In this document: one piece after another, positions 44,701 through 54,777 of the stretch | Position numbering within the stretch: position 1 is the stretch's first letter | Layout of the letters: each line of letters begins with the position of its first letter | Source: Blattamonas nauphoetae | Taxonomy: Eukaryota; Preaxostyla; Oxymonadida | Length of the DNA: 64,000 bases | Assembly (NCBI GenBank): GCA_033064195.1 | Contig: JARBJD010000023.1 | Location: 1 to 64,000 of the forward strand | Reading direction: 5' to 3' | The notes under the pieces: generated by a model | Databases searched by the model: none | Told to the model about the DNA's origin: nothing | Seen by the model: only the letters and a program-made list of their open reading frames with translations | Translations under genes and position numbers: made by a program

Positions 44701-45844
44701 GCTTCTCTTCCTCCTCGCTTTCCTCTTCCTCTTCATCAGATGATTCCTCCTTCTTTTCAGGTTGAGAAGGTGAAACCTTTGGCTGAGGTTTTGGAGATGC
44801 TTTAGGTTTCTCTTCTTCCTCACTCTCCTCCTCGCTCTCCTCCTCACTACTCGACTCCTCTTTCTTCACAGGTTGGGCAGGAACAGGTTTCGGTTGAGGT
44901 TTGGGTGCTGTTTTGGGTTTCTCGTCCTCCTCACTCTCTTCCTCTTCCTCATCGTCAGACGATTCTTCTTTCTTCTCTGGTGGAGTTGAAGTGGATTTTG
45001 GTTGAGGTTTTGGAGCTGCTTTTGGTTTTTCTTCCTCTTCGCTTTCCTCCTCGCTCTCGTCCTCGTCGCTAGATTCTTCTTTCTTCTGAGGCTGAGCAGG
45101 CACAGCTTTGGGCTGTGATTTTGGAGCGGCTTTTGGTGATTTATCTTCCGAACTCTCCTCTTCCTCCTCGTCATGTGAAGACTCCTCTTTTTGAGATGGT
45201 TTGGCCGGTTGCTTTGGTGTGACTTTGGGTTTTGGAGGTTCCTCTTCTGAACTCTCTTCTTCCTCCTCATCATCCGATGATTCCTCTTTCTGAGGCGGTT
45301 TTGTTGGTTGTTTTGGCACAACTTTAGGTTTTGGCGGTTCTTCCTCTGAACTCTCCTCTTCTTCCTCATCATCATCATCGGAGTCTTCTTTTTGTGTTGT
45401 AGGCTTTGGAGCAACTTTTGGTTGTGGTTTTGGTTGAGTTTTTGGCTTTTCATCTTCTTCGTCTTCCTCCTCTTCCTCTTCCTCATCGTCATCTGAAGAC
45501 TCCTCTTTTTGAGATGGTTTGGCGGGCTGCTTTGGCACAACTTTGGGTTTTGGGGGTTCCTCCTCTGAACTCTCTTCTTCTTCCTCGTCATCTGAAGATT
45601 CCTCTTTCTGAGGTGGCTTTGTTGGTTGTTTTGGCACAACTTTTGGTTTTGGGGGCTCCTCCTCTGAACTTTCCTCCTCTTCTTCGTCATCAGATGATTC
45701 TTCTTGAATAGGGCGTTTGACGACTGCTTTTGGTTTCGGAGCGACCTTCGGCTTTGGGGCTACTTCCTCTTCACTCTCTTCCTCCGTTTCTTCTTCCTCT
45801 TCCGAGCTTGAAGTCTCGTCTGTTTTGGTATTCTTTTTGCTCAT
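41768..45844 (-). CDS. acidic repeat protein with Lys/Glu region and a conserved-looking C-terminal domain, 1358 aa
   Basis: One exon from ATG 45844. Residues about 1-620 are a tandem array of 30-35-residue units alternating an acidic cluster (EESSDDEEEEESSEEE) with a basic Pro/Lys spacer (PPKPKVVPKQPTKPP); there are about 15 units. Residues ~690-850 are a Lys/Glu/Arg coiled coil (ERREQEEKKKREQRLKDQ). From about 900 to 1250 the sequence is ordinary and probably folded (TTRQLKVLEANWMSPVVPV; GVYLSEKNRRDCELVLLTPR; YFEREFPRALRKLFALMDAL; FTMMNSMGLECCLGSQCVII). The serine-acidic/PK-repeat plan recalls Nopp140-type nucleolar or other casein-kinase-2 substrate proteins, but the C-terminal domain is not that of Nopp140. 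Multiple CK2-type sites are evident. Repeat number is probably variable between strains. Confidence 0.8.
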   Translation of the reverse strand: MSKKNTKTDETSSSEEEEETEEESEEEVAPKPKVAPKPKAVVKRPIQEESSDDEEEEESSEEEPPKPKVVPKQPTKPPQKEESSDDEEEEESSEEEPPKPKVVPKQPAKPSQKEESSDDDEEEEEEEDEEDEKPKTQPKPQPKVAPKPTTQKEDSDDDDEEEEESSEEEPPKPKVVPKQPTKPPQKEESSDDEEEEESSEEEPPKPKVTPKQPAKPSQKEESSHDEEEEESSEDKSPKAAPKSQPKAVPAQPQKKEESSDEDESEEESEEEEKPKAAPKPQPKSTSTPPEKKEESSDDEEEEESEEDEKPKTAPKPQPKPVPAQPVKKEESSSEEESEEESEEEEKPKASPKPQPKVSPSQPEKKEESSDEEEEESEEEEKPKTAPKPNPKSPAQKAPKEESSSDEEEDEEESEEDEKPKTAPKPQPKPVPTQPAKKEESSSEEESEEESEEEEKPKATPKPQPKAVPAQPAKKDESSSEEESEEESEESEKPKTAPKPQPKPPSKPSSKEDSSSDEEEDEEESEKDPKPRPKPKSSNQQPQPNTADVPAKKKGESSEEEDEEEEEEGAAFGYQSDDADYAASRSEQQTNSPPSPTDQQPPHSVEPHPDTHSRHSRKTHSSHSSKHSQSSDSSDSSHSSRHSRKSKKSTKSNKSDKSDKSDKSSKAEKEKLAEQERQTKEKEKKEKQAKEAAQKKKAEKEKKEQEERENEQKLKEERERREQEEKKKREQRLKDQKKKKEEEERKQQAEQKQKEEDRQRREEELKRKEAERKKRDAERKKKEAAEKEKKAKENNKGSPEIEDTRKFYSKTDSPEKKKKPKEHKEKSKSPDKKTTSSTKYTPAKQKPSPPYQPGTQDRPRPSQKSEPRPAEEQKLLRGQRSYLTTRQLKVLEANWMSPVVPVSEPPRSDYDSTRDKNCPLMFGGKKTIENFYFAPSPSSRSDSRGRSTQRGEQERAMSEGRKVRGSDNGRRGSNRDSSAQRRARLAPLQGDTLRHSESLPAKGSKKRSRKDESQERQKKKKTSLVSVEAIEATVPHVVDGVYLSEKNRRDCELVLLTPRMLMKRLLELDGVEVKNGGVVTNSFQHPHQNHTRSSLNHSFRESDQNDYTNFVISADTPAAGYFEREFPRALRKLFALMDALGVGEEEKKKWTKQSGTDNEDQLSMAEYARIHDSIETLFYPLLSQRIRVLRIYRLFGVLLSSFYSLTSLNIPITDLQKVIEGIQQYSITGEQECTRFTMMNSMGLECCLGSQCVIINLRQDKQQFDTALNELRQQEEELSSRDEPRPISRPATLRAFITQNPSQRNSTQQPSPSFSDSPALHNALLTPGSSLARPQNPTRGTRESREMPITTFDSDGEFE

Positions 45845-46273
45845 TTCAGGAGCGATAGCTTTTTCTGGAAGGATCGTTGAAATGATGAGTAATTGTGGAG
45901 AAAAGGGCTATTGAAGAATCCATTCAAAGAAATATGACACAAATTGATGAGTACATGAACGAAACGCGATGTTTACTCTCATACATGTCGATTTGGCGTG
46001 TTTGGGTCAACGCTGCCCTTAAAGAATGTTTTTCGAACCAGTCTTTCTATTTAGAAGGTTATCATACGATTTAAGTCAACGATCAATGTCTTCAACCCAG
46101 GTGATAAGTGTTTGCATCAGTGCCTCCTTGGAATAAATCAAAAAACACACTCACCCGAAGAGAATGAAATGATTTTCGTTAATATCATAAGAACCGGCGG
46201 TGAGTGAAGGATTTAAACACAAAAATGTGAGGTGAGCGATGAAACAATGATTGGGAATGTCGATGAATTCGAG
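45845..46273. other. intergenic, no gene recognised
   Basis: Contains the 5' flank of the acidic repeat gene and the 3' flank of AMMECR1. No open frame or repeat of note. Confidence 0.5.
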
Positions 46274-46976
46274 TTAGAGATCTGGACGTGATTCTTTTTG
46301 TTTCCTCCATTCAAGGTACTGGGGATATGTAAGCTCAGCAATGGATGATTGATATCTCGTAACTTCCACTTTAGCTTTAATGTTGTCATCAAATACTCCA
46401 CGATAACCACCCTTCTCCAGACATGATTCAACAGCTTCTTGATGGTTCCATCCTTGCTCAGGCATGACTTGAGGGAGATAAGTTGCCCCATAGGATCTAC
46501 CACCTAGATTTAATTTGACACGAATTCCATGTTTTCCGATCTGTCCAAAAATAAGAGAAATGGACGCAAACTTCCCAATCGTTCCATTTAGCCGCTGGTT
46601 CGAATGAATGCAGAATTGAGATGTCAACTTCGAGGTCAGGGATCTCACTTTTCTGCATTGGGCGAAATCTGGTATCTTGGAGAGCACTGACGAGGGCATA
46701 TTCGCTCAATCCTTTGTCGAGTCTGAGTGGAGAGAATGTTCCTTAGAAGAGACAATTACTTGATAAGATAACAAACCAATGCATCCTCTTAGTTGTCCTT
46801 TCTTATTCCATGTCACGAATAGTGGACTACATAGATGTGAATGTGTGGTCCAAAAAAAGAACAAACTACTCAGCGATAGGGAAATCTGGAGGAATAACTT
46901 TGATCGACTTGTCAAAATGATGAACAAGGTGGTCAAAGCAGAACGCACACATTGATACAGTTGCAACCTGAGACAT
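46274..46976 (-). CDS. AMMECR1: AMMECR1-domain protein, 197 aa, 4 exons
   Basis: Model: 46976..46870, 46826..46777, 46741..46572, 46540..46274; introns 43, 35 and 31 nt; 198 codons in phase. It matches the AMMECR1 family along its whole length: CAFCFDHLVHHF, PLFVTWNKKG, the invariant LRGCIGTFSPL, SEYALVSALQDTRFRPM, NDWEIGKHGIRV, YGATYLPQVMPEQGW, LEKGGYRG and VEVTRYQSS. The 31-nt intron between DWE and IGKHGI is required; without it the HGI motif is lost. Size agrees with the conserved domain alone, without the long N-terminal extension of the human protein. The biochemical role of the family is not settled; the LRGCIG core is thought to be catalytic or ligand-binding. The start at 46976 is the first ATG upstream of the conserved region. 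Confidence 0.9.
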
Positions 46977-47141
46977 AGAAAAAGTGTTTGAGTTCAGAGT
47001 TGTCAATTACGGATTTTGTTGGTTCGTAGTTCATAAAAATGGAGGAAACGTTGCAAAAATATATAATTCATGTTCAAAACATGAAGAGAAATATGAAATG
47101 AGTCAAGAAAATGCCGATAGTGTGAAGATGTCAAGAATCTT

Positions 47142-47869
47142 TCAAGTACGGAAGAGATAAGGATCAATCGGAGTATTTGAGGAGAATTGTGACACAATAA
47201 TACGAAGAATTCGTCGAAAAGTTGATTTATTGTGAGTTTGGCACGCAACATCCGCTGTTTCAGTCTGTTTTGGACATTGATGTGACGGTGAGTTCAGAAA
47301 CGGTGCTGATTCTAAAAATTGCGGGGAATCATGAGTTGTATGGACGCGATCACATAATTGTTGCCGTCCTGGAGATGACAAACGGATGGATGGTGGTGGA
47401 GGAATTGTCAATTGAGATGGAGACAGTGGATATGATTTGTGTTCATATAAGGAACGGTTAAGAGGTGATGGTTGTTGGTCTGGAATGTAACAATCAGTTA
47501 GAGATGAAATTGTATCTGATAAGATAAAATCATTGTGCATTTTGAGAAAAAACAAAAGTTCTTCGTCAATCAGGATATCACGGTTTATATAAAGAGCTGT
47601 ATGGAGTTTAGTGTGTATGAGGATGTTTTTGTGAGGCATTTCTCTCTGAATTCCCATTGATGCACAGATGGGACAATATAGTTTGTGGATTGGTTCTTGT
47701 AGAGGAATGGTGACGAGAATGAGATAAAATGGAAAATACGATTCAGTCTGAAGACATCACAAGAAAAAAGCAGGTGGGACGAAAGGTGAGATGGAGAAAG
47801 AGTCACGAGACAGAAGGGACAGCTCACGGCATCATCGTGATTGATTAGCTGGCTGGACTCTTGTTCCAT
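47142..47869 (-). CDS. two-zinc-finger protein, 227 aa, 2 exons
   Basis: Model: 47869..47740 and 47695..47142 with a 44-nt intron, phase 1; 228 codons. Two finger-like units open the protein: CPFCLVTLSPSHLSSHLLFSC (residues ~18-38) and, just after the splice junction, CPICASMGIQREMPHKNILIH, each a CxxC followed by histidines at C2H2-like spacing. The rest is Ser/Pro/Thr rich and probably disordered (SPSQLTIPPPPSIRLSSP) with a short basic helix near the end. Function unknown; paired CxxC/H fingers at an N-terminus occur in ubiquitin-related and RNA-binding proteins, which cannot be separated here. Confidence 0.65.
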
Positions 47870-48254
47870 CAAATCTCAAACAGCAGAATGCTCTAGCAAC
47901 CTTAGTGAACGAGTACCACATGATTCGTAGTTGTTGAGAGACTGTAACATTCACTGTAGACGATCTCCATGAGGAGGATGAAGGTTGCTCCAAGGTTCGT
48001 ACCTTTGTGGAAATAATATTGGAAAACTATTGGACTGTGAGGAGTGATTGTGAATTGAGTGTATAGTGAACTTTGGGAGCATTTCAAACGCTGGTTAATA
48101 GAACACTCCCATAAAACGGAAAAAGGGATCTCTCCATTCCAAAGTCAACTGATAGAGTGAGAAAATGAGTTCTATGTGTGTATACGGATGTCCTTTCGGT
48201 TATATATTAGTGTTAAAACAACAAGTGAAATGATCAAGGTGAAAACAAGAAAAC
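47870..48254. other. intergenic, no gene recognised
   Basis: A 61-codon frame on - (48087-47902) is the only one of note; it has no motif and no splice partner that could be supported. Confidence 0.4.
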
Positions 48255-51200
48255 TTAGGGTCGCGAGAACGGAGTTGGAACAGGTGGCATGAGAATATTA
48301 GGTGTTCGCAATGGAGATAAGCCAGATTTTCTCTGAAGTGTGGACTCTGCAAGACGAACTCGACGTTGAGTTCCGAATCCATAAGCTGTTTGAGAGGGAG
48401 AGAAGGTGTTTTGGAGTTGGCCGCGAGAATAGAAAGTATTGGCCGTGTTAGGAGCGTTCTGGGATTGGGTGAAATCTGTGGTGGAGCGAGGCTGATTTCC
48501 TTCACTCCGATCAAACGAGACACGAGGTGGTGTTCGTTGATCTGTGTGAAGTGATTTGTATTGTGAGTGTGTGAGATCGTCTTGGACGTAACTGGATGAG
48601 AGTGGATTAGGTTGATGATTGTGGGAGGAGTTGAGTCGATCGGGAGTGGTGTCTGAATAGGAATTTGTTTGTGGACGAGTGGTCGAGTGGAATTGAGAGA
48701 AGTCATTTGATCCTTGCAACGGATACGACCCTCTGTCAGGTTCGCTTCTCGACGATTTTCGCTGATCTACTTGTCTTTTTCGTCCATCAGATCCTTGAGC
48801 CCACTCACTGTTATTCTGCGAATGACTGGACCCCCCAGAGTCATGTCTGTTCAGACGTCCATCCGCCGAGTGGCGAAGTGGACTGCCGTATGGCGATGTT
48901 ATTGGATCGCTTCTGTTTCCTCCAAATTGACTCTCATCCATTCCGTACCCATTTGTCTGTCCAGAACCAGAATGTTGATACATCTCTCCGTTCCTCTGTG
49001 TCCCCGATGGTCGGTATGGACTCGGCAAAACATCCGCTTGTGATTGCCCCCCATATCTGCTCCTTCCGATGTCACCCGGATTTTGTCCTGACTCGGATGG
49101 TTGCTGTTTTTGGGAAAAAGGAGAAACACCCATCGAACTTCGAAGCGGGCCGGGACTTTTCGGTTGACTGCCATCTTTCCGATCTCCGCCAGAGAGACCA
49201 GTGTCGGTGTAAAGAGCTTGGTTGGCTCCGACGGGGTCAGTTGGATACTGCTGACTTGTTCTGGTGGATGGGTGAGCAGCGACTGATGAATAAGAAGTTT
49301 GTGGGTTGGTTTGGAATGAAGATGGTTGTATGGAGGACTGGAATGGAGCGTGGCGGGATGGATTGGATTGTGTCTGATTCAATGGATAAGATCCTTGTGC
49401 ATTGGCCATGAACGAATTCGGCTGATCGGCTGAGTAAGAACTTGTCTGACCGGTTGGCAGTGAGCTTTGTGGACCCGACGAGAAGAAGTTAGACTGATAT
49501 CCTTGTCCCTGATGAGACCCTTTCGTTCCACCGAACCGCCCTGTCTCTCTCATCGTGCCTCTTGGATTGGTTGAGAGAAGATCTCGCCCATCATCTCCCA
49601 AAGTGGAAGAATCAAAATCAGAAGCTCTCCCCGGTTTCGTTCGAAGACCGAACGAACGTAAGTTTTGGGCGCCTAATCGGGAGCGATCTTCTGTCCGATT
49701 GGGATCTGTGAAGTCACGATGGTCGTCGTCTCGGAGTTTCTCTCTCTCCATCTCTTCATTTCTCATTCGAAGGGTATTTTTGACACTCTCTGCCCGCAAA
49801 ATGCGATTCTTCCATTCGTTTTCTTTCCTCTCCTCTTCTCTCGCTCTCCTCTCGTTTTCATTTCGCCACTGTTCGCGTTCACGACTTTGTCTGTCGTCGA
49901 GGTCAGACAGTTTCCTTCTCAGTCTTTCGCATTCTTCCATCACTTTTCTTTTCTCCTCCCTTTCCTTCTCCAAGACAGAGTCCCTGTTCTTGTCCTGGTG
50001 CTCCTTCTCAGCTTCATGTTTCTCTTCAATTTCACGGCATTCTCTCTTCCACATTTCAGCTTCTTCTTCCTTCGCCTTGAGCGCCTCCTGCCAGCTCTGT
50101 GCCTGTGTTTTGAGCATGTTCTGTGCCTTTTCATCTCTTTGTCGGATCTTCTCCGCGCATTGTGCTCTGAGATCAGAAATCTGTTCCTCCGCCTCATCCA
50201 ACTTTGCTTTCAGTTCGTTCCTCTTCCTTTCATCCTCAGCTCGCCTCTCTTCGTCAGTCTGGTCCCAATCCAGACGAGAATTCTCAAGTTGGTGTTGGAG
50301 GTCTTCGTATCTGTGACGTTCTTGATTGAGCAGATTTGTGAACTCATTTTTGAGTGCCTTGACCCGTTTTTCAGTCCTCTCCTCAACCTCCTTGATTCTC
50401 GTTCGTTCTCGCTCTGTCTTTTCTTTGTCTTTTCGCTTTTCTTCTTCGGCAGCTTTCGTTCTTTCTTTTTCGTTGGCTTGTCTCAATTGGTCGATTTCTT
50501 GCCTCCATCTCTCGTTCATGTCTTTCATTGCGCTTTCAGCTTTTTCTTCTGCCTTCCTTTTCTCTCCTTCGTACGACCGTCTCAGATCCTCCACCATTTG
50601 CTCGTATTTCCTTCGTTCTTGTTCTCGCTCCAATTGCTGCGTGAGGCGAGATGTGTGCTCAGATTGCTGTCTCTCCTTCTCATCCTTCGCACTGGTCTCC
50701 TGTAAATGATTCAATCTTTCTTCAAGCTCAGCGTTGAGGGCAGAGAGTTCTTCGACTTGTTTTTCGTATTGTTGTTTTTGGGTTTGTATTTCATGCCGAA
50801 GCCTGGCCTGGATTCCAGATTCGGATTCAGACCGTTCCTGCTTTAACGTCTCGATAGTTTGATTATGGTCGGATGTGGTTTGGTCAATAATTGTTTGAAG
50901 GTTGGAGACGTCGTTTTCACGGGCTTCCTTCTCATCCAGGAGGAGTTGTTCATATTTGTCGATGATTTCGTTCTTTTCGTTTCGAAATTGTTCGCGAAGA
51001 ACTTGTTCTTGGTCTTCAAATTTACGAGTGATATCAATTAACATCTGTTCTCTTTGTTTTCGTTCGCTCTCTTCTCGATTTTTCATCTCTTTTTCAAATG
51101 TTTGATATTTCTCATCCATTTTGGCTTTTGTGTCATCATACTGAGCTTGAGTGGTTTGTTCAATCCGAGTTCGATCATCTTCCAGTCTCTGTCTTTCCAT

Positions 51201-52071
51201 TTCAAGCTCTTGTTCCAGTTGAGTGATGCGAAGTCGAAGTTCAGTCTCTGTTGAATGTAGAGTTGAGTTCAGTTGAGACACCTCTCTTGAATGGCGTTCC
51301 TCAAGATATTGCTTTTGTTTAATGAGTTCAGATTCATATTTTTCTTTCGTTGAGAGGAGATCTTCTGTGTATCGTTTGAGCTCGTCTTGTTGCTCTTGAA
51401 TGAGACGATCAACGTCTGCTTGAAGTCTGGAAATCGATTCATGATAATTTTCAGTTGCATTGCATTGAAGTCTAAGCTGTTGATCATGTTTTGATTTGAG
51501 ATCGTTCAATTCTTTGGCGAGTCTTGAGTTCTCTTCTGAAATGAAAGAATTCTCCTGCAAAAGTTGTTGATTCTGCTGAAAATAAGTCTGAGCCTCATCT
51601 GATGACTATATAAGGTGCTTAGGAAGAAAGAGTACAGACATTTTCACCATTTTGTCGAGTTTCCTCGAGTCTTGCATGGAGATCTTCCGATTTATATTGA
51701 TATGACCTCAATGACTCCTCTCGTTCACTGAGTTGCTGTTGTGTTCGGCGGTGTCGTTCTTTCTCCTCCTCAAGTGTGCGAGTTATCTCTTGAAACTGCA
51801 ATTTGAATTCGCGTTGATTTCTCTCTCGTTCCGTTTCAAGGTTCTTTATACTTGCCTTTAACGTTGCAATTTCACGATTATTTTGACGATCCCTTTCAGA
51901 TTGATCGGAATTGTTTTGTGCTAAGCGTTGTTGGAGTTTCGCATCCATTTCCTTTTCCAGGATGTCCTTTTGAAGTTGAAGGTCTCCAATTTGGGTTTGG
52001 AGCATCAAAATGGTATTATCCCTCTCCCGAATCTGAGCTTCATACGAAGAGAACCTCGTTGGTGTGCTCAT
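48255..52071 (-). CDS. long coiled-coil protein with a Ser/Gln-rich tail, 1260 aa, 2 exons
   Basis: Model: 52071..51640 and 51605..48255, phase-0 intron of 34 nt (GTCTGT...TATATAG). Residues ~15-800 are almost continuous heptad coiled coil (QIRERDNTILMLQTQIGDLQ; KEDRQSREREQW-type runs), interrupted only briefly. Residues ~810-1230 are disordered and rich in Ser, Gln, Asn and Gly (FQSSIQPSSFQTNPQTSYSS), and the C-terminus is basic with Pro (NILMPPVPTPFSRP). The plan fits a centrosomal, basal-body or cytoskeletal scaffold, but no named family could be recognised. The start chosen gives MSTPTRFSSYEAQ; an upstream in-frame ATG at 52146 would add a hydrophobic segment and is less likely. Confidence 0.75.
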
Positions 52072-52173
52072 GAAATCAAATCCAAAAAAGAAAAAATGGA
52101 GGGCGATCCAGATTGGCAACAAAAAAGGATCTTCTTCAAACTTCAAAATGAAATGACGATTAAATTAAAATAT

Positions 52174-54539
52174 TCATCTCTTTCGTTTATGCCTGATCGC
52201 CGTGAGTGGCTTTTTATGCGGCAATTTCAACGATTTGATGTCTCTTCGCTTCCTGTCGGGTTGATCTTTCTCCGAAGAGGTGCGTTTCTTCTTTTTCGGT
52301 CGGTCTTCTTCAATTTCCAGGTCAAAGTTTTCATCCACCTGCCCCTTCTCATCAGGAACAACAGTGAATGTGGCCTCTCCGATTTGATCAAACGATGATT
52401 GCTCAATTTTGTGGATTCTTCCATCTTCCCACGCTCGGCGCTCCCCTCCTTGCTTGAACTTCTCTTCCATTGTGAGACTGTTCATGTGTTTGAGGTAGGA
52501 TGTGAGAGACTGCCCTCTTTCCTCGGCTTGCTTGAGAGCGTTGGACTGGCCGAAGAGGTTATGCCCTTTCATCAAAATCCCATCATCGTCGTCGCTGGAA
52601 TCGTTGTTCATTCGACGAGACAGTTTCTCTTTGCGTTTAAGCTGTTTTTTGGTGAGTTGTGGGGTTGGTTCTTCTTCTTCTTCCTCTTCATCTTCGGACT
52701 CATCCTCTTCAGAATCAGCTTGATCGAGTTCAGAGTTTGATGAATCGGTGATCTCTTCCTGGTCAACCTCTTCATCATCCTCATCCTCGTCTCCTGATCC
52801 ATCTCCTGCTGTCCGAAATCCCCATTTTTCTCCGCCCTCCTCTTCTTCCTCTTCTTCCTCAAACTGTTCAACCATCATCTCTTCCCCATCATCCGAGTCA
52901 CCCTCATCCTCATCCTCCTCCTCTTCTTCCTCCTCCACCACTTCCTCCTCTCCATCCATTTCCTCAGCTTGCTGCTTCATTCCCTTCGCCTCCATCGGAT
53001 GGAGAGCTTTATATTCGTCGGATGTTTTGTCGATTTCGAATCGCGTGTCGGTGAAAAGACTTGCGAAACGGTTGTCAGTCTCCAGTGATGCCACGGCCTT
53101 CGCTTTGAGCTTATCTTTCTTCTTTCGTTCTCCTCGCTCTTCTGGGATGTCTTTATGTTGCTTGGCGTCTTCAATCTTCTGCAGAAGATCGGCATTAATT
53201 CCCGCGATCGGAACTTTGTGTCGTTTTGTGATTCTCGACTCGGCGTTTTTGGTGCTTCGTTTGTCTTCCACCTCGACTGGTGCTTCATCCTTCTTCGCCT
53301 TGTCGTCCCAAAGCTCACGACGGATGTAGAATCCATGCATGTATGCTTTGACCATCTCTGTGCCGACTAGGTTGAGCAGGCCGGCGTTCTCTAAATCCTC
53401 CTTTGTCACAAATATCCTTTCGTCGTGTTGTGTCTGAATGCTTTCGTTCACTGGGAGGGCTGTCAGACCACCTTTTCGAGTTCCACCGAGAACATCGATG
53501 TTGTATGCCCAGGAAGGAGCCATTCCAAGAATAGGGAGGTAGAACACATTAATGTTGGGCGATCGAGTTGGGACGAAGAGAAGGCCGGAGTTAGAGCGTG
53601 CACAAACGGAAAAGGCGTCATCAGACGGAATAACAGTTGCAAGAGTGTTCGTTGATTGAGTATCCCAAACACGGATGTTGGATTTTGTGCATGAGAGGCA
53701 GATGGTATTGTGTTTGCCCTGAATCTTCGTGTACTTGGATGAATCTCCAACAGGACCAGAAAGACTGTTTACAAATTTGATATCAATGACAGGTTCCGCT
53801 GAAAAATGAGATTTCTCTGCCAAGACACCAGCTGAGCGGATGTCGTAAAGAACCACTGATCCATCTCCTGTACCAACTCCAAACGTAAATCCATCATCTG
53901 TAAACCGCATAGAATGAACGCCCTCCCTATTTCCAATTGAAAGAACGGACGATATTCGTCTGTCCCTGGAATCAATACAGCAGATGGCTCCATTCTCTCC
54001 TCCCACAACAGTTATCGGATGTGTTGGTGATATCTTGACACATGTGCATGCATCGATACGATCTTTAACAGTAAAGGGCGCCAAATATCGACCTTCTGTT
54101 AAATCAAAGCGGAAAACATCGGTTTGATTTGAGGTGATGACTAACTCACTGTTATGTGGGAGAAATGCCATGTCACGTCCAACCTGTGGAGATCTGATCT
54201 TTTCAATACATCCACCTTGGTTGTGAAATTCTAGTGTTCGATCATGTTCCAAGATTGCCAGTTTTGAATAATCGCTAGAAATGATCTGAAATTGGATAAT
54301 ATCCGAGTTAATTCCTCGTTCGAACTTTTGAGTCATTTGATAAAGGTCATAACACCGGATGACAGGAGGATATCCACCGGATGCGAATAGATATTCTCCA
54401 TTCCTGGTATATTTTATTCGATTCGAGAAAACCGGGAAATCAAGGTCCTGGAGGAGTTCTATTCCTGATTCTAAGGGAAAACACTGAATAAATTGATGTT
54501 GATACCATTTCCTTTCGTTAAATTGATTATTTCAGCCAT
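52174..54539 (-). CDS. NOL10: NOL10/Enp2 WD40 ribosome-biogenesis protein, 776 aa, 2 exons
   Basis: Model: 54539..54506 and 54470..52174 with a 35-nt intron; 777 codons. The WD-repeat part matches the NOL10/Enp2 family closely: IELLQDLDFP, GEYLFASGGYPPVIRCYDLY, QFQIISSDYSKLAILEHDRT, VGRDMAF, DSRDRRISSVLSIG, GMAPSWAYNIDVL and FVTKEDLENAGLLNLVGTEM-VKAYMHGFYI. The NUC153-type box follows (NRFASLFTDTRFEIDKTSDE, about residue 480), then a long acidic stretch and a Lys/Arg end, as expected for a nucleolar small-subunit processome factor. The conserved extreme N-terminus (usually a strand plus SLPEW-like motif, about 40 residues) is missing from this model; an open frame runs upstream of 54539 without an ATG, so a further 5' exon is possible. 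Confidence 0.9.
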
Positions 54540-54777
54540 TCCAGAGACGGCCCATGAACGCACATGCGCTGCTTCTTTCTCCAGAGCCAAACAATCACAC
54601 TCGAATTAGAAAAAGATATTAGTGAGAAAGGGTAATTTAATGTCAGTCGACGCCAAGCAAGTTGTGAAGTGTCAGATATCTCTGAGAAAATGAAGAACAG
54701 AAACGAGATGTCCAGTACCAGAAACAATAAGATAGAAAAGAATCAACACAATCTAAAATTTCCAAAAATCAACATAA

